Source: an uncultured Clostridia bacterium
GTDB taxonomy: Bacteria > Bacillota > Clostridia > UBA1381
Reading direction: 5' to 3'
Assembly (NCBI GenBank): GCA_947631235.1
Contig: CANRKO010000001.1
Span: 124,001 to 188,000, forward strand
DNA: 64,000 nt
A program made the position numbers and the translations under genes. Below the pieces are notes generated by a model, which worked only from the letters and a program-made list of their open reading frames with translations, did no database searches and had not been told where the DNA came from. Below, one piece after another: positions 57,304-64,000 of the stretch (positions are counted from its first letter, which is position 1; each line of letters starts with the position of its first letter).

Positions 57304-58065
57304 TTAATTTAAGCCATTAGCTGCCAATACTCTGTTTAATGTTTCTTGTGGCATAGCCTGTACTGATACTTCCATCCAAGATTGTAAAGTTCCAGACCAA
57401 ACCCAGTTTTTATCTTCTGATAATTGGTCTGCAAATTCTCCGGGTTCTGTTGGTGCAGAAGTTATAACCCTCCATTCAGCTGCCCAATGACCCTCACCCG
57501 TTACTAAATTAACATAATATGACTGATTATTAACTGTCATACCCGTTGAATCAACTTGGTCTCCAACATCACCTGAGAATACTAAACCTGTCACATTTGT
57601 CATTGTAACTGTGGTATTACCAACACCTGTTACCGTAACACCGAGATCCGGCGCAACTCCTTGACCCTCGCCTAATACCCCATGTGGTCCTATTGCCAGC
57701 ACTACCTCTGTTCCATCTGCTTTTACTACTGTGTCGCCCTCTCTTGCAAATCTTCTTTGCGATACCTCGCCCTCGTGAATTGTGATAGGCGCGTCGTCGT
57801 TTGCGGGTTCGGTCGGAGTGTATTGCAATGTGTTAATTGTAATCGTATTATTCGTAAAACCTACAGTAAAACCGCCTACCGCGTCGGCTACGTCGCGTAA
57901 TTTAAAATAGGTGCTGTCGTTTATATTGTAGCCCTCGATTGACTTAGAAACGCCGTCAACCTTGATAGGGAACGGGTTAGCCGTAACTGCATACTCAACC
58001 GCAAAGCCTGTCAGCGCAGAGCATATAACGCCGCCTATGATAAATCCTAAAGTAAACTTTTTCAC
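57304..58065 (-). CDS. Secreted stalk-domain protein with a distinct C-terminal domain
   Basis: Signal/anchor VKKFTLGFIIGGVICSALTGFAVEYAVTANPFPIKVDGVSKSIEGYNINDSTYFKLRDVADAVGGFTVGFTNNTITI; C-terminal WVWSGTLQSWMEVSVQAMPQETLNRVLAANGLN. GTG start 58065 preceded by gggggaat. Confidence 0.75.
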   Translation of the reverse strand: MKKFTLGFIIGGVICSALTGFAVEYAVTANPFPIKVDGVSKSIEGYNINDSTYFKLRDVADAVGGFTVGFTNNTITINTLQYTPTEPANDDAPITIHEGEVSQRRFAREGDTVVKADGTEVVLAIGPHGVLGEGQGVAPDLGVTVTGVGNTTVTMTNVTGLVFSGDVGDQVDSTGMTVNNQSYYVNLVTGEGHWAAEWRVITSAPTEPGEFADQLSEDKNWVWSGTLQSWMEVSVQAMPQETLNRVLAANGLN

Positions 58066-58225
58066 GGAAATTCCCCCTTCTTGGGTATTATACATCACTT
58101 CAGCGGAAAAATCAAGAAACAGTATAAAACGACGCCTCCCGCGTGCGGTATTTTACTATTGATTATTTTTTAACCATGCGGTATAATGGTATGAGAATTA
58201 AATTTACCGCGGAAGGGGCAGCGTG

Positions 58226-59929
58226 ATGAGGGTAATAGATTTTAAGGACGCGAAATGCCGTCACTGCTACAAATGCGTGCGCAACTGCGACGTGAAGGCA
58301 ATCGCCGTGCAGAACGAGCAGGCGAGAATAATACAGGAAAGGTGCATACACTGCGGTCACTGTCTGGAGGTCTGTCCGCAGAACGCGAAAACGTTCGCGA
58401 GCGACGTCGAGCGCGTAAAGGGGTATCTGAAAAACAACGAACGCACGGTTATCTCTATCGCGCCGTCGTATATGGGCGTACTCGATTTCGACCGACCGGA
58501 GCAGCTTGTCGGCGCGCTTATGAGTCTCGGTTTTTATGCCGTCCGCGAGACCGCCGAGGGCGCGGCTATGGTCACGAACGAGTACAAGCGTCTTATCCGC
58601 GAGGGTGAAATGGAGAACATCATAACCACCTGCTGTCCGAGCGTAAACGACCTTGTCGAAAAGTATTACCCCGAGTGCGTGAAATATCTCGCGCCGGTCG
58701 TGTCGCCGATGATAGCGCACGGCAGGTACATAAAGAAAACATACGGCGCGGACACGCGTGTCGTATTCCTTGGACCGTGCATAGCGAAAAAGCAGGAAGC
58801 CGTGGGCGACGACAGAATATTCGGCGCGGTGGACGCGATTTTGACGTTTGAGGAAATAGACGACTGGTTCAACGCAGCCGGTATAAATGTGCGCGAATGT
58901 GAGGAAAAACCGTTCGCCAACCCCACGCCGGAGGTAAACCGCCTTTACCCGATAGGCGGCGGCGTTATACAGTCGGTAATTGCCGACGAGGACATGGAGG
59001 GCTACGACAAGGTACAGGTGGACGGTCTCAAAAACTGTATGGAAATGCTCGAATGTCTCAAAGAGGGCGGACTTGACAAATGCTTTATCGAGGCTAATGT
59101 GTGCGCCGGAGGGTGCGTAAAGGGCCCCGCAAGTTCAAAGTGGAACAAGTCGTTCGTAAAGGCGAGGGTAAAGCTTGAAAAGGACGCGTCGCACAAGACC
59201 CCGTCCGAAATAGAATACCTCTCGTCGGGCGAACTTGAACGCGAATTCGGAGATCGCTCGCTGCACGAGGATTTGCCGAGCGAGAAGGAGTACCGCGAAA
59301 TACTCAAAGCAATCGGCAAATACAGCGAAAAGGACGAGCTTAACTGCGGCGCGTGCGGCTACTCGACGTGCCGCGAAAAGGCGGCCGCGGTGTACAACGG
59401 CAAGGCTGAAATCAATATGTGTCTGCCGTACACGCTGATGCAGTCGGAGTCGATGTCGAACGTCGTGCTTGACGTAACGCCAGACGCGATACTTATAATC
59501 GACTCGGAAATGCGTATTATAGAGTGCAACAAAAAGGCGCAGACGCTTCTCGGCGTAAGCAAGGAGGAAGCTCTCGAAAGGTACATATTCGAGTTTATGG
59601 AAGCCGACGACGTTGAAAAGGCTTTAAGCGAAAAACGCTCGATACAGGACGTTAAAATAAAGCTGGAGCATGAGGGTCTTATAATGCGCAGAAACGTCGC
59701 TTATATCGGGAATATGGACTGCGCGCTTTTAACGTTCCACGACATAACGAACGAGGAAAAAATAAAGGAGCAGCACTACAATTTCAAGGTTGAGGCTATG
59801 GATATAGCGAAGAAGGTTATAGACAAGCAGATGACGGTGGCGCAGGAAATCGCCGGACTTCTCGGCGAAACAACGGCTGAAACGAAGGTGACGATGACAA
59901 AGCTGCGCGACCTTATATTAGAGGATTAA
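58226..59929 (+). CDS. [FeFe]-hydrogenase H-cluster domain protein with ferredoxin, 4Fe-4S and PAS domains (putative sensory, HydS-like)
   Basis: CRHCYKCVRNCDVKAI...CIHCGHCLEVCPQNA; TTCCPSVNDLVEKYYPE; FLGPCIAKKQEA; EANVCAGGCVKGPAS; NCGACGYSTCREKA; PAS region VTPDAILIIDSEMRIIECNKKAQTLLG. Confidence 0.92.
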   Translation: MRVIDFKDAKCRHCYKCVRNCDVKAIAVQNEQARIIQERCIHCGHCLEVCPQNAKTFASDVERVKGYLKNNERTVISIAPSYMGVLDFDRPEQLVGALMSLGFYAVRETAEGAAMVTNEYKRLIREGEMENIITTCCPSVNDLVEKYYPECVKYLAPVVSPMIAHGRYIKKTYGADTRVVFLGPCIAKKQEAVGDDRIFGAVDAILTFEEIDDWFNAAGINVRECEEKPFANPTPEVNRLYPIGGGVIQSVIADEDMEGYDKVQVDGLKNCMEMLECLKEGGLDKCFIEANVCAGGCVKGPASSKWNKSFVKARVKLEKDASHKTPSEIEYLSSGELEREFGDRSLHEDLPSEKEYREILKAIGKYSEKDELNCGACGYSTCREKAAAVYNGKAEINMCLPYTLMQSESMSNVVLDVTPDAILIIDSEMRIIECNKKAQTLLGVSKEEALERYIFEFMEADDVEKALSEKRSIQDVKIKLEHEGLIMRRNVAYIGNMDCALLTFHDITNEEKIKEQHYNFKVEAMDIAKKVIDKQMTVAQEIAGLLGETTAETKVTMTKLRDLILED

Positions 59930-59932
59930 ATT

Positions 59933-61108
59933 ATGAACGTGACAACCGACATGGCTTGGAAAAGCCTTAACAAATACGGCGAGGAGCTTTGCGGCGACAA
60001 GGTTGAGATAGTGAAAACAGCCGACAGCGACATACTTATTCTTGCCGACGGCATGGGCAGCGGCGTAAAGGCGAACATACTCGCGACGCTTACCTCAAAA
60101 ATACTCGCCACAATGACCGCCGAGGGCGCGACGATAGACGAGTGCGTGGAAACGATTGCGAGTACGCTCCCGATATGCAGCGTCAGAAAGGTGGCGTACG
60201 CGACGTTTTCGATACTGCAAATATCGCACAGCGGCGACGCGTACCTCGTCGAGTACGATAACCCCGACTGCGTATTCGTAAGGAATAAGGAAATCGTAAA
60301 GTACCCGTACAAAACGCGTGAAATAGGCGGCAAGAAGATACGCGAGTACCGATTTAAAGCCCAAAAGGGCGACAGCTTTGTACTGATGAGCGACGGCGTG
60401 ATCTACGCGGGCGCGGGCGACATACTCGACCTTAACGGCTGGACGTGGGATAAAATGGCTGAATACACGTTAAGCCACGTGCCGAAAACAAATTCCGCGT
60501 CGCGTCTCGCGTCTGTTTTAAGTCAGGCGTGCGACGAACTTTACATATCAAAGCCGGGCGACGACACGACAGTCGCCGTGGCGCGGGTCGTGGAGGAGCA
60601 GGTCGTAAATCTGTTCACGGGCCCGCCCAAAAGCGCGGACGATGACGAACGGCTCATGCGTGAATTTATGGAAACGGACGGCAAAAAAATAATCTCCGGC
60701 GGCACAAGCGCGAATATTGCCGCACGCGTTCTCGGTAAGGAGATAAAGACAAATATGTCGTCGTCGGACGGTGAAGTTCCGCCGACAGCCGAAATAGACG
60801 GCATCGACCTTGTTACCGAGGGCGTTCTCACGCTCAACAAGGCTTTGGGGCTTTTAAAATGCTACGCGTCCGACGACATCGACGCGGACTTTTTCGTGGA
60901 GCTTGACTCCGGTAACGGCGCGTCGGAAATAGCGCGCATGATTATCGAGGAATGTACGACGCTCAATATGTTCGTTGGTACGGCTATCAACGAGGCGCAC
61001 AAGGACACGGGAGTAAGCTTTGACCTCACGGTGCGCATGAGTATTGTCGAGGGCATAAAGAACTCTGCCAAAAGTATGGGCAAAACCGTTACGGTCAAGT
61101 ATTACTGA
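59933..61108 (+). CDS. SpoIIE-family PP2C-type protein phosphatase
   Basis: DSDILILADGMGSGVKANILATLTSKILATM...GDSFVLMSDGVIYAG...KPGDDTTVAVARV. Confidence 0.92.
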   Translation: MNVTTDMAWKSLNKYGEELCGDKVEIVKTADSDILILADGMGSGVKANILATLTSKILATMTAEGATIDECVETIASTLPICSVRKVAYATFSILQISHSGDAYLVEYDNPDCVFVRNKEIVKYPYKTREIGGKKIREYRFKAQKGDSFVLMSDGVIYAGAGDILDLNGWTWDKMAEYTLSHVPKTNSASRLASVLSQACDELYISKPGDDTTVAVARVVEEQVVNLFTGPPKSADDDERLMREFMETDGKKIISGGTSANIAARVLGKEIKTNMSSSDGEVPPTAEIDGIDLVTEGVLTLNKALGLLKCYASDDIDADFFVELDSGNGASEIARMIIEECTTLNMFVGTAINEAHKDTGVSFDLTVRMSIVEGIKNSAKSMGKTVTVKYY

Positions 61109-61194
61109 GAAATAAAATTTTATAAAGGTATTGAGCATTTCGGCAAAATGTGTTATTATATAGGGAACGATATGAATATTAGTGGTGGTTGGAT

Positions 61195-61794
61195 ATGAAA
61201 AAAAGATATAATTTCTACGAGCTTAACATTATGACGGTCATAGTGTCGTTTATGGGATTTCAGCTTGAAAACGGCTGGCTCGCCCTGACGTGCGGCTACA
61301 TGGACAACAGGAGCATGAACCTTCCGTTCCTTCTCGGGTACGGCTTGACGATTGTGGGATTTTATTTGGTTGTCGGCACTCCGAATAACATAAAAATAGG
61401 CGAGAGCAATCACAGACACTTAACGCGCAGCCAGAGTTATATACTGTATTTTCTCATAGCGATGGTTATCGTAAGTCTCGGCGAGATAATGCTCGGCACG
61501 TTTGTGGAGGACGAGTTTGGATTTCACTACTGGGATTACACGCGCATACCGCTGCACATTACGCGGTACACATCCATACCGACCTCCATGCTGTTCGCGG
61601 CGATAATAACGCTGTTTATGGGCTACTGCTACGAGCCGCTTATGGAGAGCATCCACCATATGCCGAACAGGGCGGTAAAGGTTATCGGTATAATTATGAT
61701 GATATTGCTTATAACGGACTTTCTCTACTGCTTTAAGTCCATGTACGTCCACCAGAGGCCGTATGAAAAATGGAAACAGGTTATCAGTACGTAA
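61195..61794 (+). CDS. Multi-pass membrane protein of unknown function
   Basis: MKKRYNFYELNIMTVIVSFMGFQLENG...VEDEFGFHYWDYTRIPLHITRYTSIPTSMLFAAIITLFMGYCYEPLM; about five hydrophobic segments. Confidence 0.7.
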   Translation: MKKRYNFYELNIMTVIVSFMGFQLENGWLALTCGYMDNRSMNLPFLLGYGLTIVGFYLVVGTPNNIKIGESNHRHLTRSQSYILYFLIAMVIVSLGEIMLGTFVEDEFGFHYWDYTRIPLHITRYTSIPTSMLFAAIITLFMGYCYEPLMESIHHMPNRAVKVIGIIMMILLITDFLYCFKSMYVHQRPYEKWKQVIST

Positions 61795-61799
61795 ATACT

Positions 61800-61830
61800 A
61801 AAAAAAACGGGTAAACCCCCGTTTTTTTAA
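61800..61830 (+). terminator. Rho-independent terminator
   Basis: aaaaaaaacggg-taaacc-cccgttttttt. Confidence 0.85.
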
Positions 61831-61941
61831 TATGGAATTATGGGTTTATATAGTCCGTAACCCTTGAATAAAAATGCGTTTCGTGATAAAATGATTATAT
61901 ACACATAAGCAATTCGGAGCGTGAAGGGAGGCGGGGAAATT

Positions 61942-64000
61942 ATGAATACACGGAACAGATATAAGTTTTACTGCCTCGTCATGTGCGCTGTTTTCGCAAT
62001 TTTCTCCGCTGCGCCCTTTGAGTATGCGAAAGCGGACGATGAAACGGACGCAGTCTACAAAGGCTTTGCGGGAATGTATCAGCACGTTTATGCCGAAGGT
62101 CATAAGCTGCGCGTCCGGGACGATAAAATAATTGCCGACGAAACATACGTAAACGATATGAGCGACCAATTCCTGCCGCGTGACATGGCTGACGGCAGCT
62201 ACGCGTTTGAGGTGCGCAGTTCCAATCAGCCGCGCATTGAACGGCAGTATGTCGAGGTATGGGACGACTATGAGGAAGATTACGTGTGGGAATACCAAAA
62301 AGTGGAAGTATGGAACGACTTTACGCGAAGAATAGCAACGGCGGATTTGGGCGGGCAGCTGCCGTCCGCGCAATATAAATTCGGCAACAAGGACGTGAAC
62401 ACGGAAACGGAATTTTACGGCATGAACGACAACACCCAGCACTGGTTCAGAGAAAAGAGCGAGGACTATGCCGACGACAAACCGTCGTATTATCTTAAAA
62501 ACCTTGAAAACGACCTATATATGGGCATTTCGGAGGACGGTAAGGTCATAGCGACCGATAGGGAACATAGGGCGAAGATTACGTTTGAGGCGCTGCCGGA
62601 CGAAAGTCCGCTTTACAAGCTGTCAAAAACGCAGGCATGGGCAAATCTAACCGACGCGCAGAGAGAGCGAATTGTGCGCGTCTACGAGAGCGTTGCGGGC
62701 GACGCGTTCGAGCGCAACGGAACGGCTATGGCAGAAAATCAGTCCCCACGCGGAAGACTGGACGAGCTTTACAGGAACGGAAAGAAACCCACGGAGGCTC
62801 AGCTTACGTCCGCGCTTTCGTCGTACCTTTCCATAAGCGGCGGATATGTGACAAAGCACTTGCAGTCGAGTTACCACGTTCCGTATGATTTACCGGGAAC
62901 GGACGGCGTTACGGCAAAGCGCGGAGAGGCAAGAACCGAGTACGGACACCCGAGCTGGTATTCGTGGAGCAGCAAAAGCAGCACAAAGGAATTTACTGTC
63001 TACGACTTGATTATCACGGAGGCGGACGGTCAAACGACGCAGAATTTGGAAATGTGGGTCGAGGCGGGTAACAATGTCGCCGAAACCGACGCGAAATACT
63101 TTGAAGAAATTGTTGTACATATCCCTTACATTTACCGAAAGGATATTAAAACGCTGATGTCGGAATACTCATCGCTCAACTCCTATTACAGCGCGGGAGT
63201 ACATCTGTATATCGAGCTGAACCACCCGAACAGCGAGCAGTCTATACTTGACAGCATAATACATGAAATGGGTCACAGCTTTGACGCACGTCTCGGCAGC
63301 GGCGGGTACTTTTGGTCGTACCAAAGCGGATTGTGGGAGGCTGCGCGGAAAAATGATATGTTCTCCATGTCAAGCTACGGCGCGTCGACCGATTCCAAAT
63401 ATCTGGCGGAGGACTTCGCCGAATTTTGCCGTTTTTATTTTACATGTTACGGCAACCGTGACCGCCGGAGGGCGATACAAATTCTGTGTCCCAATCGGTA
63501 CAGGCTTTTGCGGCAGGCGATGGAGAACCATATGGAAGGCTTTTCGCTGTACCCCGACGGCATTGTGATGCCGGATGCTACGCCCACACCGACCCCAACT
63601 CCTACGCCGACACCAACGCCCACACCTACACCTACACCAACGCCAACGCCTACCCCGACCCCCACGCCAACCCCCACGCCAACTCCGACCCCTACGCCAA
63701 CACCGACACCAACGCCTACGCCCACACCAACGCCAACACCCACACCGATACCGGAGGCAATCAGCATCGGAGACGCGTCGTATACGGACGGCGTTATAAC
63801 CGTTCCGATAACAGTCAACGCGGACGGGGCGGGCGCGGATATAAACGTGTATGCAGCCGAGTACGAAAACGGCACACTCATAAGGGTAGTCAAGGTGAGA
63901 AAGGTAATGACCGAGAGCGGAGATATATGCTTAGACTACGTAAAAGACGGCGTTACACACGAATTGAGACTGCTTGTCTGGAACGACAAGAATAATCCGT
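61942..64000 (+). CDS. Secreted ATLF/PPEP-like zinc metallopeptidase with (Thr-Pro)n linker, truncated by the window edge
   Basis: Open frame from ATG 61942 to the window end, absent from the ORF track. Signal-like N-terminus; [34 protein letters not shown]...[24 protein letters not shown]; (TP)28 linker; C-terminal [19 protein letters not shown]... [13 protein letters not shown]. Confidence 0.8.
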   Translation, partial: MNTRNRYKFYCLVMCAVFAIFSAAPFEYAKADDETDAVYKGFAGMYQHVYAEGHKLRVRDDKIIADETYVNDMSDQFLPRDMADGSYAFEVRSSNQPRIERQYVEVWDDYEEDYVWEYQKVEVWNDFTRRIATADLGGQLPSAQYKFGNKDVNTETEFYGMNDNTQHWFREKSEDYADDKPSYYLKNLENDLYMGISEDGKVIATDREHRAKITFEALPDESPLYKLSKTQAWANLTDAQRERIVRVYESVAGDAFERNGTAMAENQSPRGRLDELYRNGKKPTEAQLTSALSSYLSISGGYVTKHLQSSYHVPYDLPGTDGVTAKRGEARTEYGHPSWYSWSSKSSTKEFTVYDLIITEADGQTTQNLEMWVEAGNNVAETDAKYFEEIVVHIPYIYRKDIKTLMSEYSSLNSYYSAGVHLYIELNHPNSEQSILDSIIHEMGHSFDARLGSGGYFWSYQSGLWEAARKNDMFSMSSYGASTDSKYLAEDFAEFCRFYFTCYGNRDRRRAIQILCPNRYRLLRQAMENHMEGFSLYPDGIVMPDATPTPTPTPTPTPTPTPTPTPTPTPTPTPTPTPTPTPTPTPTPTPTPTPTPTPTPTPIPEAISIGDASYTDGVITVPITVNADGAGADINVYAAEYENGTLIRVVKVRKVMTESGDICLDYVKDGVTHELRLLVWNDKNNP
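63580..63747 (+). repeat. Hexanucleotide (ACN CCN)28 coding repeat encoding (Thr-Pro)28
   Basis: 28 uninterrupted Thr-Pro codon pairs with mixed synonymous third positions, followed by Ile-Pro. Confidence 0.95.

Noticed and set aside
63447-63893. Minus-strand ORF with (Gly-Val)n repeat
   Set aside because: It is the antisense reading of the (Thr-Pro)28 codons of the + strand metalloprotease; no RBS or family match.

Overview
This 64 kb window looks like a chromosomal segment of a Firmicute, probably class Clostridia, based on gene content and SD-type RBSs. It is mostly housekeeping genes on the + strand. Two conserved blocks dominate: yicC-remA-gmk-rpoZ-priA-def-fmt-(Zn peptidase)-rsmB-rlmN-stp-prkC-rsgA-rpe-thiN, and (cysteine desulfurase)-thiI-cinA/pncC-recA-ptsH-like-uvrC-pgeF ... 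aroH-cmk-plsC-ispH/S1-murD ... nadK-argR-recN-smpB. No rRNA, tRNA, CRISPR array or complete transposon was recognised. The most notable accessory content is: (1) an agr-type quorum-sensing locus (LytTR regulator, GHKL kinase, AgrB) with an unlisted 45-aa AgrD-like gene at 12051..12188, whose predicted ring residue is Ser rather than Cys, and a LytTR-like 21-bp-period direct repeat just upstream of a good promoter; (2) tandem SLH-domain surface genes, one with a 10-G tract inside its promoter spacer (candidate phase variation) and each followed by the same palindrome; (3) a sensory [FeFe]-hydrogenase/PAS gene next to a SpoIIE-type phosphatase and close to a methyltransferase-STAS fusion; (4) a GH27 alpha-galactosidase fused to a rhodanese domain; (5) an M56/BlaR1-like sensor with a stalk domain in place of a PBP sensor, followed by a partial copy of itself; (6) compound palindromic repeats, including one that appears circularly permuted; (7) an edge-truncated secreted metalloprotease with a (Thr-Pro)28 linker. 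All assignments come from reading the sequence; no database search was run.
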